A DNA stretch of 64,000 nucleotides from Rubrimonas cliftonensis (GTDB taxonomy: Bacteria > Pseudomonadota > Alphaproteobacteria > Rhodobacterales > Rhodobacteraceae): NCBI RefSeq assembly GCF_900107585.1, contig NZ_FNQM01000002.1, forward strand, positions 1-64,000, written 5' to 3'. The notes below the pieces were generated by a model. The model saw only the letters and a list, made by a program, of their open reading frames with translations. It was not told the origin of the DNA and did no database searches. The translations under genes were made by a program, and so were the position numbers. Position 1 is the first letter of the stretch. Each line of letters starts with the position of its first letter. Positions 19,842-30,930 of this stretch are shown here, piece after piece.

Positions 19842-20977
19842 TCGGCGGGCCGCCTCCCACGGTCGCGCTCATGGTCGCGCTCATGGTCGCGCTCGTGGTC
19901 GGGGTCGTCGGGCAGCAGCGCCTCGCCGCCCTGGTAGAGCCGGCCCTGACGGTACTGCTCCAGCGCGAAGCGCGCCAGCACGCCGATCGCCGCCGCCGTC
20001 GGCACCGCGATCAGCAGGCCGACGAAGCCCATCGCCGCCCCGAACGCCGACAGCGCGAACATCAGCCAGACCGGATGCAGGCCGACGCTGCCGCCCACCA
20101 GCCTCGGCGTGAGGTAGTTGCCCTCGACCGCCTGCCCGACCAGGAACACCGCCGCGACCGCGACGATCCACCAGGGTTCGCCCCAGAACTGAAAGAGCGC
20201 GATGCCGATGGAGAGAGCGCCCCCCACCAGCGAGCCGACGAAGGGGATGAAGCTGATCAGCCCGGCGAACAACCCCACGAGAATCCCGAAGTTCAGCCCG
20301 AGCGCCAGCAGCGCCACGGCGTAGAAGCCGCCGAGGATGATGCAGACGGTGAGCTGCCCGCGCACGAAGCCGGCCAGAACGCCGTCGATGTCGCCGGCGA
20401 TGCGGCGGATCATGGGGGCGTGGCGGCGGGGCAGCCAGTGGTCGATCTCGTCGATCATCCTGTCCCAGTCGAGCAGCATGTAGAACGCCACCACCGGCGT
20501 GATGATCACCAGCCCGAGGAAGTCGATCACCGCGACGCCGCCCGAATAGATCGATTCGACGATCTTGCCGCTGGCGTTCTTCACCTGCGTCTCGAGGTTG
20601 TCGAACGCCGTCGCCAGCAGCCCGCCCTCGGTGACGGCGGCCGGCGCGTAGCGCTCCATGCCGCCTTCGAGGAACTGCTGGATGGCCACTAGATAGTCCG
20701 GCGTCGCCCGCACGACGCGCGCGAACTGGTCGATCAGCACCGGCACGAGAACGAGAATCGCCATGATCGCCGCCAGCACCACGAGGCCCATCACGGCGGC
20801 GGTCGCCGCCAGCCGCGAAAAGCCGCGCCTCTCCAGCCGGTCCGCGACGGGATCGAGGAAATAGGCGATCGCCATGCCGGCCAGGAACGGCGTCACCGCG
20901 CCGGAGAAGAGCCACAGGAAGAGCGCCAGCGCCAGAAGCGCCAGTCCCCACCATCGCGCCTGTTCGCCCAGACCCAT
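19838..20977 (-). CDS. AI-2E transporter (PerM) family membrane protein
   Basis: A 379-residue protein of the AI-2E/PerM family with about eight hydrophobic segments, including VTPFLAGMAIAYFLDPVADR near the N-terminus and the FIPFVGSLVGGALSIGIALF block in the middle. The physiological substrate is usually unknown; the family name comes from the autoinducer-2 exporter TqsA, and some members act as Na+/H+ antiporters. The ATG at 20977 has GGAGG 6 nt upstream, better than the ATG at 21007. The tail consists of repeated HERD units from a 12-bp tandem repeat just before the overlap with hda. Confidence 0.88.
   Translation of the reverse strand: MGLGEQARWWGLALLALALFLWLFSGAVTPFLAGMAIAYFLDPVADRLERRGFSRLAATAAVMGLVVLAAIMAILVLVPVLIDQFARVVRATPDYLVAIQQFLEGGMERYAPAAVTEGGLLATAFDNLETQVKNASGKIVESIYSGGVAVIDFLGLVIITPVVAFYMLLDWDRMIDEIDHWLPRRHAPMIRRIAGDIDGVLAGFVRGQLTVCIILGGFYAVALLALGLNFGILVGLFAGLISFIPFVGSLVGGALSIGIALFQFWGEPWWIVAVAAVFLVGQAVEGNYLTPRLVGGSVGLHPVWLMFALSAFGAAMGFVGLLIAVPTAAAIGVLARFALEQYRQGRLYQGGEALLPDDPDHERDHERDHERDRGRRPAE
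19861..19896. repeat. In-frame 12-bp tandem repeat (HERD units)
   Basis: GGTCGCGCTCAT is repeated at 19861-19872 and 19873-19884, with a one-base variant at 19885-19896 and a more diverged unit to 19908. It encodes (HERD)n in the cytosolic tail of the AI-2E family protein. The unit is a multiple of three, so copy number can change without frameshift. Confidence 0.9.
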
Positions 20978-21127
20978 GCCGTTCCTCCAGTCGCCAGCCC
21001 ATCGCACATGCGGGCGACAGGCGGCGCGGTCAAGCGGGCCGCGCGCGAGGCTGCCGCGACGCCGCCTCGACCGCGCCGCGCCCGGCTGCGGGGAGCGCCG
21101 TGTCCGACGTGGACCTCGCCGCCCCGA

Positions 21128-21892
21128 TCAGGAGAACTGCTCGCGCAGCAGGCGCTCGCTCAGGCCATGGCCCTGATCGAAGAGCAGCTCCATCTCGACC
21201 GCGTTGTGGAACGCCACCTCCACCCGCGCCACCTGGCGGACCTCGGTGCTGTCGGCCACGGCGAGAACCGGGCGCTTGAGGCTGTCGAGAACCTCGATCG
21301 TCACCTGCGCCGTGCGCGGCAGGATCGCCCCGCGCCAGCGCCGCGGCCGGAAAGCCGCCACCGGCGTCAGCGCCATCATGTCCGCCTCCAGCGGCAGGAT
21401 CGGCCCATGGGCGGAGAGGTTGTAGGCGGTCGAGCCCGCCGGCGTCGCGACGATCACGCCGTCGCAGATCAGCATCGGCATCCGCTCCCGTCCGTCCACG
21501 AGGATGCGCAGGCGCGACGCCTGGTAGGTCGAGCGCAGCAGCGAGACCTCGTTGATCGCCAGCGCCTCGGTCGTCAGGCCGTGCACCGTGGTGGCCCGCA
21601 TCTTGAGCGGGTGGATGACGTAACGCTCCGCCGCCGCGAGCCGGGCGGGCAGGTCCGCCTCCGAATAGTCGTTCATCAGGAAGCCGACCGTGCCGCGATT
21701 CATGCCATAGACCGGCGCGCTCAGGTGCAGCGTGTCGTGGAGCGTGTGCAGCATGAAGCCGTCGCCGCCGAGCGCCACGATCAGGTCGGCCTCAGGGGCC
21801 GGGCTCTGGCCGTAGAGCTTCACCAGAGACTGCAGGCTCTGCTGCGCGTCGGGCGCGTCGCTGGCCGTGAAATGTATGCGCTGGACCGCCAC
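21128..21892 (-). CDS. nadK: NAD kinase
   Basis: A 254-residue ATP-NAD kinase, the source of NADP. The catalytic GGDG motif is in LIVALGGDGFMLHTLHD near residue 42, followed by YGMNRGTVGFLMND, the ALNEVSL-type block AINEVSLLRS and the strand-loop VIVATPAGSTAYNLSA. I place the start at the GTG at 21892 (VAVQRIHF); this gives the usual alphaproteobacterial length, and a purine-rich GGGGGAG stretch lies upstream. The open frame continues to 22411 but that part overlaps glyA and has no NAD kinase similarity. It is divergent from glyA. Confidence 0.9.
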   Translation of the reverse strand: MAVQRIHFTASDAPDAQQSLQSLVKLYGQSPAPEADLIVALGGDGFMLHTLHDTLHLSAPVYGMNRGTVGFLMNDYSEADLPARLAAAERYVIHPLKMRATTVHGLTTEALAINEVSLLRSTYQASRLRILVDGRERMPMLICDGVIVATPAGSTAYNLSAHGPILPLEADMMALTPVAAFRPRRWRGAILPRTAQVTIEVLDSLKRPVLAVADSTEVRQVARVEVAFHNAVEMELLFDQGHGLSERLLREQFS

Positions 21893-22229
21893 CCGCCCGC
21901 TCTCCCCCTCGCGGCCGGCTCCTGCGGGACGTCGCGCGGCCGACCTTGCGGCGCACTCTGGCCGGCGCGCGCGCGCGCGTCCATCGCGCTGTCGAGACGA
22001 GCGTCGGGCAGGGGCGCGCCTTCGGCCGAGGAATGGCGAGACGCCCCTGCGGGTGATGGCGGGCTCACCCGAAGTTGGGTGTCTTCCGCGCCGCAAGGGT
22101 GGCGCGCGAGAACGCCGGGCGTGATGATGTGTCGCTGCGCGCTTTCGCCTTCCACGGGTGGAGCGTTTCCTATACGAAACAAATCGAAAGCCAGCCTTGC
22201 GCTGAGCGAAACTTGCGGGAGAGAACGAC
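21893..22229. other. Divergent control region between nadK and glyA
   Basis: A 337-bp region with no gene. It contains an alternating purine-pyrimidine run, (CG)n-like, near 21960-21976, and a candidate -10 (TATACG at 22171-22176) upstream of glyA with no good -35. The glyA ribosome binding site GGAGAGA precedes its ATG by 5 nt. I looked for a glycine, SAM or tetrahydrofolate riboswitch and saw no matching conserved core. Confidence 0.5.
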
Positions 22230-23525
22230 ATGGACGCCTCAATCCGGGATAGCGGCTTCTTCACCGACGGCGTCGAACAGCGCGACGCCGCGCTCTTCCA
22301 GTCGCTGACAAACGAGCTCGCGCGCCAGCGCGACGAGATCGAGCTGATCGCGTCGGAGAACATCGTCAGCCGCGCCGTGCTGCAGGCGCAGGGCTCCGTG
22401 CTCACCAACAAGTACGCCGAGGGCTATCCGGGCAGGCGCTACTATGGCGGCTGCCAGCATGTCGACGTCGCCGAGAGCCTCGCCATCGAGCGCGCCTGCC
22501 AGCTCTTCAACTGCAAGTTCGCCAACGTGCAGCCCCATTCGGGCGCGCAGGCGAACCAGGCGGTGTTTCTCGCCACGATCAAGCCGGGCGACACCTTCAT
22601 GGGGCAGGATCTCGCCTCCGGCGGCCACCTGACCCACGGCGCCGCGCCCAACCAGTCGGGCAAGTGGTTCAACGCGGTGCAGTACGGCGTGTCGCGCGAC
22701 ACCAACATCATCGACTACGACGCGGTCGAGGCGATGGCGGTGGAGTGCCAGCCCAAGGTCATCATGGCCGGCGGCTCGGCGATCCCGCGCCAGATCGACT
22801 TCAAGCGCTTCCGCGACATCGCCGACAAGGTCGGGGCCATGCTGTTCGTGGACATGGCGCACTTCGCCGGCCTTGTCGCCGCCGGCCTCTATCCGAACCC
22901 GCTCGACTACGCCGATGTCGCCACCACCACCACGCACAAGACCCTGCGCGGCCCGCGCGGCGGCATGATCCTCACCAACGACGAGGCGCTGATCAAGAAG
23001 ATCAACTCCGCGGTGTTCCCCGGCCTGCAGGGCGGCCCGCTGATGCATGTGATCGCCGCCAAGGCGGTGGCCTTCGGCGAGGCGCTGACGCCCGAGTTCC
23101 GGGCCTACGCCCAGCAGGTGATCACGAACTGCCAGGCGATGGGAGAGGAGATCGTCAAGGGCGGCCTCGCGCTCGTCACCGGCGGCACCGACACCCACCT
23201 CATCCTCGTCGACCTGCGCCCGAAGGGCGTGACCGGCAAGGCCGCCGAGCAGGCGCTGGGCCGCGCCCACATCACCTGCAACAAGAACGGCGTGCCGTTC
23301 GACCCCGAGAAGCCGATGGTCACCTCCGGCATCCGCCTCGGCTCGCCGGCGGGCACCACCCGCGGCTTCGGCGAGGCGGAGTTCCGCGAGATCGGCCAGC
23401 TCATCGTCGAGGTGATCGACGGGCTGAAGGCGAACGGCGAAGACGGCAACGGCGCTGTCGAGGAGACCGTGAAGGCCAAGGTCAAGGTGCTCTGCGACCG
23501 CTTCCCGCTCTACCCCGGGCTCTGA
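22230..23525 (+). CDS. glyA: Serine hydroxymethyltransferase
   Basis: A 431-residue PLP enzyme that interconverts serine and glycine while charging tetrahydrofolate. The PLP lysine is Lys237 in [15 protein letters not shown]. Other family blocks are [15 protein letters not shown] near residue 33, [20 protein letters not shown] near residue 60, and the C-terminal [15 protein letters not shown]. Length and sequence are typical, with no irregularity. It heads the glyA-nrdR-ribD neighbourhood common in alphaproteobacteria, here with a thioesterase gene inserted. Confidence 0.97.
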   Translation: MDASIRDSGFFTDGVEQRDAALFQSLTNELARQRDEIELIASENIVSRAVLQAQGSVLTNKYAEGYPGRRYYGGCQHVDVAESLAIERACQLFNCKFANVQPHSGAQANQAVFLATIKPGDTFMGQDLASGGHLTHGAAPNQSGKWFNAVQYGVSRDTNIIDYDAVEAMAVECQPKVIMAGGSAIPRQIDFKRFRDIADKVGAMLFVDMAHFAGLVAAGLYPNPLDYADVATTTTHKTLRGPRGGMILTNDEALIKKINSAVFPGLQGGPLMHVIAAKAVAFGEALTPEFRAYAQQVITNCQAMGEEIVKGGLALVTGGTDTHLILVDLRPKGVTGKAAEQALGRAHITCNKNGVPFDPEKPMVTSGIRLGSPAGTTRGFGEAEFREIGQLIVEVIDGLKANGEDGNGAVEETVKAKVKVLCDRFPLYPGL

Positions 23526-23943
23526 GCGGGCTGCGAAGCCGGGGCGGCGAGGGCGTCGAGAGCCGCGCTCACCGCCTTCGCGGTCGACATGACGGCCGCG
23601 CACGGCGCATCCGGCGGCCGCGGAGCGACCTTCGCGGCGTCGCTGGGCGGGATCACCGCCGCCGTCCCGCACGCCTGCGTGGGCGACGGGCGGAGCGAGG
23701 CGGAAACGGGATCACCGGGCTCCGACGGCGTCATTGCGCCCTCGCGGCGACGTCGCGTTCAGGCGCCGAGCCCTGCTAGGGGCCGAAACCCCGCAGGCGC
23801 GAGGCGCTCCTGTCGATCCGGCTCCGACCGCGTCGCGACCCCGCCAGAAATGGCGAGACGTCGCGGGCGCTTCGGATGATACTGGCGCTGAAGGGCGACG
23901 ACCGGACCAGGCCGCGCCGCAGATGTCCCGCGCCAGAGAGAGC
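23526..23943. other. Gap between glyA and the thioesterase gene
   Basis: About 418 bp without a supported gene. A forward frame at 23589-23879 and a reverse one at 23510-23734 are compositionally ordinary GC-rich reading frames without motifs, and the reverse one runs into glyA. No clear terminator or promoter stands out. Confidence 0.55.
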
Positions 23944-24348
23944 ATGTCAGACCCCGTTCCCGTCTCCGCCGACGCCCGCCAGCTCGCGATCCGCGCCATC
24001 GCGATGCCGGCGGACACCAACGCCAACGGCGACATCTTCGGCGGCTGGCTCATGAGCCAGATGGACATGGCCGCCGGCGCCGTCGCGGCCCGCGTGGCGC
24101 GGGGGCGCGTGGCGACCGTGGCGGTGGACGCCATGAGCTTCCACGAGCCGGTCAAGGTCGGCGACGAGGTCACGGTCTATGCCGACGTCGTGAGGATCGG
24201 CCGCACCTCGATCCGCATGGCCATCGAGGCCCATCGCCGCCCGCGCGGCGAGGACGTCTCGGCGCTGGTGACGCGCGGCGTCTTCACCTTCGTCGCGATC
24301 GATGACGAGGGGCGGCCGCGGCCCATCGTCGACCCGGGCGCGATGTGA
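23944..24348 (+). CDS. Acyl-CoA thioesterase (YciA-like hotdog fold)
   Basis: A 134-residue single hotdog domain. It carries the family motif MPADTNANGDIFGGWLMSQM with the catalytic Asp region near residue 28, followed by AVDAMSFHEPVKVGDEVTVY and the substrate-side TSIRMAIEAHRR. Related YciA enzymes hydrolyse a broad range of acyl-CoAs. The ATG at 23944 follows AGAGAGAG; an in-frame ATG at 23923 would add seven residues. It sits between glyA and nrdR in the same direction. Confidence 0.88.
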   Translation: MSDPVPVSADARQLAIRAIAMPADTNANGDIFGGWLMSQMDMAAGAVAARVARGRVATVAVDAMSFHEPVKVGDEVTVYADVVRIGRTSIRMAIEAHRRPRGEDVSALVTRGVFTFVAIDDEGRPRPIVDPGAM

Positions 24349-24454
24349 GCCTCGCGAAGCCGCCAATCCACATCTCGGGCTCTTTCCCGGCCTCTACCCA
24401 AGCCCTCGTCCTGCGCCTATGGTGATGGAGGTCTGACGGGGTGGAGGGGACCGG

Positions 24455-24925
24455 ATGCGCTGCCCGTTCTGCGGAAACGCCGATACGCAGGTGAAGGACT
24501 CGCGCCCCGCCGAGGACCATGTCGCCATCCGTCGGCGGCGGTTCTGCCCGGCCTGCGGGGGGCGCTTCACGACTTACGAAAGGGTGCAGCTCCGCGATCT
24601 GATCGTCGTCAAGAAATCGGGGCGGCGTGAGGATTTCGATCGCGACAAGCTCGCCCGCTCCATCCGCATCGCGCTCCAGAAGCGACCCATCGAGCCCGAC
24701 CGCATCGAGCAGATGATCTCGGGCATCGTCCGGCGGCTGGAGAGCCTCGGCGACACCGACGTGCCCTCCGACAGGATCGGCTCCATCGTGATGGAGACGC
24801 TCGCGCGGATCGACACCGTCGCCTATGTCCGCTTCGCCAGCGTCTACAAGAACTTTCAGGAGGCGGGCGATTTCGAGGAGTTCGTGGCTGAGCTGCGCCC
24901 GGCCGCCTCTTCGGACCCGGTCTGA
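24455..24925 (+). CDS. nrdR: Transcriptional repressor NrdR
   Basis: A 156-residue repressor of ribonucleotide reductase genes that senses ATP/dATP. The N-terminal zinc ribbon has two cysteine pairs (MRCPFCGN and [15 protein letters not shown]), followed by an ATP-cone domain beginning [16 protein letters not shown] at about residue 50. The ATG is preceded by GGAGGGGACC. No nrd gene lies in the window. It is followed 17 nt later by ribD, a standard association. Confidence 0.96.
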   Translation: MRCPFCGNADTQVKDSRPAEDHVAIRRRRFCPACGGRFTTYERVQLRDLIVVKKSGRREDFDRDKLARSIRIALQKRPIEPDRIEQMISGIVRRLESLGDTDVPSDRIGSIVMETLARIDTVAYVRFASVYKNFQEAGDFEEFVAELRPAASSDPV

Positions 24926-24942
24926 GCGCGAGCGGGGCCGAG

Positions 24943-26091
24943 ATGACCGCAGGGGCCGATGAGGATGCGCAGCGCATGCGCGCCGCGCTCAGTCTGGCGC
25001 AGCGCGGGCTGGGCCTCACGGCGCCCAATCCCACGGTCGGCTGCGTGATCGCGAAGGACGGGCGCGTGATGGGGCGCGGCGTCACGCAGCCCGGCGGCAG
25101 GCCCCATGCCGAGCAGGTCGCGCTCGCGCAGGCGCGCGCCGCCTGGGGCGCAGAGGCGCTGCGCGGCGCGACCGCTTGGGTGACGCTGGAACCCTGCGCC
25201 CACCATGGGCGCACGCCGCCCTGCGCGGACGCGCTGGCGGCCGCCGGGGTGTCGCGCGTCGTCTCCACGGTGGAGGATCCCGACCCTCGCGTGCGCGGAC
25301 GCGGCTTCGCAGCGCTGCGCGCGGCGGGTCTGGAGGTGACGACCGGCGTGCTCGCCGACGAGGCGCTCGCCCTCAATGTCGGCTTCTTCACCCGTCTCGC
25401 GCTCGGCAGGCCGCATGTCACGCTCAAGCTCGCCGCCGCGCTCGACGGCCGCATCGCCACGGCCTCGGGCGAGAGCCGGTGGATCACCGGGCCCGCGGCG
25501 CGCGCGCGCACCCATCTGATGCGCGCACGGAGCGACGCGGTGCTCGTCGGCGCCGGCACGGCGCGCACCGACGACCCGATGCTCGACGTGCGCCTGCCCG
25601 GGCTGGAGGGTCGCAGGCCGCTCAGGATCGTCGCCGACGGCGGCCTGAGCCTGTCGCTCATGTCGCGCCTGGTGCGCAGCGCCGGCGAGCGCCCGCTTCT
25701 GCTGATGCACCGCGAAGGCGCGGCGCGTGAGCGTCGCGACGCCCTGCGCGCGCTCGGCGTCGAGATGCTGCCGACCGGGGATCGCAACGGCGAGCTGCTG
25801 CTCTCCGACGCGCTCGCCCGGCTCGGCGCCCGCGGCGTGACCCGCGTTCTGTGCGAAGGCGGGGGGCGCATCGCGGCCGCTCTGCTGCGCGACGACCTCG
25901 TGGACGAGATCGCGTGGTTCGCGGCCGGGGCCGTGCTGGGCGCAGACGCCGCCCCCGCGGTAGGTCGGCTCTGCGTCGAACGACTTGCGAACGCTCCGAC
26001 CTTCACGCTTTCCAGCCATGAACGGCTGGGCGGGGACACGCTGTCGGTCTGGACGCGGCCGCTGCCGGGTCTGCGGTGGTCCCCGGCTTGA
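24943..26091 (+). CDS. ribD: Bifunctional riboflavin biosynthesis deaminase/reductase RibD
   Basis: A 382-residue bifunctional enzyme for two successive steps of riboflavin synthesis. The N-terminal deaminase domain shows the zinc site: His-Ala-Glu in GRPHAEQVAL near residue 48 and the cysteines of TLEPCAHHGRTPPCADAL near residue 80. The reductase domain begins near residue 145 (PHVTLKLAAALDGRIATASG, then ESRWITG). Both domains look complete. The other rib genes do not follow; the next gene is convergent. Confidence 0.95.
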   Translation: MTAGADEDAQRMRAALSLAQRGLGLTAPNPTVGCVIAKDGRVMGRGVTQPGGRPHAEQVALAQARAAWGAEALRGATAWVTLEPCAHHGRTPPCADALAAAGVSRVVSTVEDPDPRVRGRGFAALRAAGLEVTTGVLADEALALNVGFFTRLALGRPHVTLKLAAALDGRIATASGESRWITGPAARARTHLMRARSDAVLVGAGTARTDDPMLDVRLPGLEGRRPLRIVADGGLSLSLMSRLVRSAGERPLLLMHREGAARERRDALRALGVEMLPTGDRNGELLLSDALARLGARGVTRVLCEGGGRIAAALLRDDLVDEIAWFAAGAVLGADAAPAVGRLCVERLANAPTFTLSSHERLGGDTLSVWTRPLPGLRWSPA

Positions 26092-26100
26092 GACGTCCGC

Positions 26101-26973
26101 TCAGTTCGAGGCGACCCGCGTCGGATACCGATAGAAGATGTGATCGTCGACGCGCTTGATCCTGACCAGCCGCCGGGCCCAATCGGGCTTCACGGCAGTC
26201 GTGTGGAAGTGCGTGGCGGCCCCGACGACGACCCTCGGACGGCCGGATAGCATGAGATTCGCGATCTTGCCGGCCAGCCGCCAGGCCGCCGGCTCGCGCA
26301 CGATCTCGGGCCGGCCGTCGCACATGAACGAGAACTGGCAGCTGTGCAGGCGCTTTTCGCCCTGCCGCACCACGCGGCAGATCGTGTCGGGGTAGGAAGG
26401 GCTGTCGACCCTGTTCAGCACGACCTCGGCCACCGCGACCTGACCTTCGAGCGTCTGGCCCCTAGCTTCGAAGTAGATCGCCTGGGAGAGGCAGCGCCAT
26501 TCCTCGCCGCCTGCGCCAGCGTCCACGCGCTTGACGTTGTCGAGGTCGATCGCGCCCGCCACGTCGCCGAGCAGCAGCTCCGCCATCGCGTCGTCCGCCG
26601 CGTCGCGCGCCAGCGTTCGGGCGCGGGCGTCGGCGTCGTTGAAGGCGGCGAGATTCAGCGCGTCCGTCGAGAGCGCCGCCAGGGCCGGCGCCGGGTCGGG
26701 CGCGCTGAGCGGCGCCGCACCTTCAAGACGCGACGCTGCCGCGTCGAGCTGTTCGAGCGCCACCCGCTCCACGGACAGCACGTTCCGGATGTGGTCCGCC
26801 GCCTCGGATAGCGCATCCGGGGACAGCGCGTCGTGGGAAAGCGCGGCGGCCGCCGCGGCTTCTTCGGTGAGTTCCGCGTCCACCTCGCCGGTCGCGCTCG
26901 CGGCGCCGGCGAAAAGAACCAAGGTGCCGGCGCAGACGATGCGCGCCGCGATGTGTGCCCTCTTGATCGGCAT
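26101..26973 (-). CDS. SleB-like cell wall hydrolase, secreted
   Basis: A 290-residue protein with an N-terminal hydrophobic signal segment (residues about 8-27, ending SAT) and a C-terminal SleB domain from about residue 157. The domain contains CLSQAIYFEARGQTLEGQVA with the catalytic Glu, VLNRVDSPSYPDTICRVV, and the late VVVGAATHFHT. SleB-family enzymes cleave peptidoglycan; in non-sporulating alphaproteobacteria they are thought to remodel the wall. The region between, residues 30-150, is Ala/Asp-rich and probably disordered. A strong inverted repeat lies upstream. Confidence 0.85.
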   Translation of the reverse strand: MPIKRAHIAARIVCAGTLVLFAGAASATGEVDAELTEEAAAAAALSHDALSPDALSEAADHIRNVLSVERVALEQLDAAASRLEGAAPLSAPDPAPALAALSTDALNLAAFNDADARARTLARDAADDAMAELLLGDVAGAIDLDNVKRVDAGAGGEEWRCLSQAIYFEARGQTLEGQVAVAEVVLNRVDSPSYPDTICRVVRQGEKRLHSCQFSFMCDGRPEIVREPAAWRLAGKIANLMLSGRPRVVVGAATHFHTTAVKPDWARRLVRIKRVDDHIFYRYPTRVASN

Positions 26974-27074
26974 GTTCGCCCTCTTGCGAGGCCGGTCGCG
27001 CCCGGCTGGCGCTTGCGCTCGGAACGCCCCCCTGCGTTCCGCCGCCCCGGCGTCTTCGATACAGTCCGGTTAAT

Positions 27075-27098
27075 CGCGTCACCGTAATCCGTGACGCG
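27075..27098. promoter_or_regulatory. Perfect 8+8 inverted repeat upstream of the SleB-like gene
   Basis: CGCGTCAC-8-GTGACGCG is a perfect inverted repeat about 100 nt upstream of the SleB-like gene, in the only intergenic space between it and meaB. Just upstream on the minus strand TACCCTGG occurs twice (27101-27125 region), which could be part of a control region. The arms and spacing suit a dimeric repressor or activator; as an RNA it would be a hairpin without a T-run. Confidence 0.5.
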
Positions 27099-27153
27099 GC
27101 CCCCAGGGTAATCCCTCCAGGGTACTCCCACAGAGCTGCAACCGTAAACATCG

Positions 27154-28133
27154 CTACTGTGGCGTAAATCCGACAGAAAGCGCCACAACTCCCCGCCGCC
27201 ACACGCGCTGCGCGAGCAAAAAAGGTGAATGTCGAGATTCCACAGGATCTAAGCAGTCCGACAATCTCGCGAATCCTTCGCTCCCGAAACCCTCGATCAG
27301 GGCCCGTCTCAGCCATATCGTCGCCTGCCGGGCGCGCGAATCGTTAAGATCGCCCAGTTTCGCCATGCGTTCGAGCAGCGCTTCGGCGAGCGCCTCGATT
27401 CCTTCGCCAGTGCCGGCGGAGCAGGTGAGGACCGGGATGGCCGCCCCGCCCTCGCCAGCCCCGCCGTCGCCAGCCGCGAGCGAGAGCGCTCCGCGCAGGT
27501 CCGCCGCGGCGCGCTGCGCGGGCGCGCCCATGTCGGCCTTCGTCACGACGGCGAGATGCGGGATCTCGATGATGCCGGCTTTCATGTACTGCAGCGCGTC
27601 GCCGGCGCCGGGCTGGGCGCAGAACACCACCGTATCCGCCACGTCGGCGATCTCGGTCTCGGACTGGCCGACGCCGACGGTCTCCACGATCACGATGTCG
27701 AACAGCGCCCGCATCAGCACCAGCGCCGGCCATGCGGTCGTGGCCAGCCCCCCGAGCGCGGCGCGCGCCGCCATCGACCGCACGAACACGCCTGCGTCAG
27801 CGGGGTCGGTCGTCAGGCGCGTGCGGTCGCCGAGCAGCGCGCCGCCGGTCCGCCGGGAGGAGGGGTCGACGGCGATCACCGCCACACGCGCGCCCTTGGC
27901 GCGGAACTGGCGGATCAGCGCGTCTGTGAGCGTCGACTTGCCGACCCCCGGCGGGCCGGTGAGCCCGATCGCGTGCCCCTTCGCCGCGCGCCACGCCGCG
28001 TCGAGCATCGCGGCCTGCGCCGGGTCGTCGGGACGGGCCTCGCAGCGCGCGAGCGCCTGCGCCAGCGCCCGCTTGCCGCCGGCGCGCACCCGCTCCAGCG
28101 CCGCGGCGCCGGCCGCGTCGGCCTCCGCGTCGC

Positions 28134-28137
<4 letters not shown>
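27154..28137 (-). CDS. meaB: Methylmalonyl-CoA mutase-associated G protein MeaB (ArgK)
   Basis: A 327-residue G3E-family GTPase that protects and reloads adenosylcobalamin-dependent methylmalonyl-CoA mutase. The P-loop is GPPGVGKST near residue 61, switch regions lie in VIAVDPSSRRTGGALLGDRT, the G3-type IVETVGVGQSE follows, and TKADMGAP gives base specificity. No mutase or propionyl-CoA carboxylase is in the window. Its ATG overlaps the stop of the PPDK-like gene (ATGA), so the two are translationally coupled. Confidence 0.93.
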
Positions 28138-30800
<2,663 letters not shown>

Positions 30801-30854
30801 ATGACTGTCTAACGCGCAATTAACGGGTTAGGAAAGCGGCAATGATGCGCTGCG

Positions 30855-30884
30855 GCGCCGCCCCCTTCCGGACGGGGGCGGCGC
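30855..30884. terminator. Strong GC hairpin between glyS and the PPDK-like gene
   Basis: GCGCCGCCCCC-8-GGGGGCGGCGC is a perfect 11-bp stem with an 8-nt loop, starting about 45 nt after the glyS stop on the minus strand. There is no long T-run, so it is either a weak intrinsic terminator or an attenuating or mRNA-stabilising structure within the operon. Confidence 0.5.
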
Positions 30885-30930
30885 GGCGGGGCAGGGCGAA
30901 GACGGGAGGCCGGGCGGCGCCGGCCGGCTC

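Noticed and set aside
21960-21976. Alternating CG run as a regulatory Z-DNA element
   Set aside because: At this base composition such runs are common, and nothing else in the region supports a function.
22040-22229. Possible riboswitch in the glyA leader
   Set aside because: I saw none of the conserved cores of glycine, SAM or tetrahydrofolate riboswitches; only GC-rich sequence and a weak -10.
23510-23879. Small genes on either strand between glyA and the thioesterase
   Set aside because: No ribosome binding site, motif or codon bias beyond GC-rich background; the reverse frame ends inside glyA.
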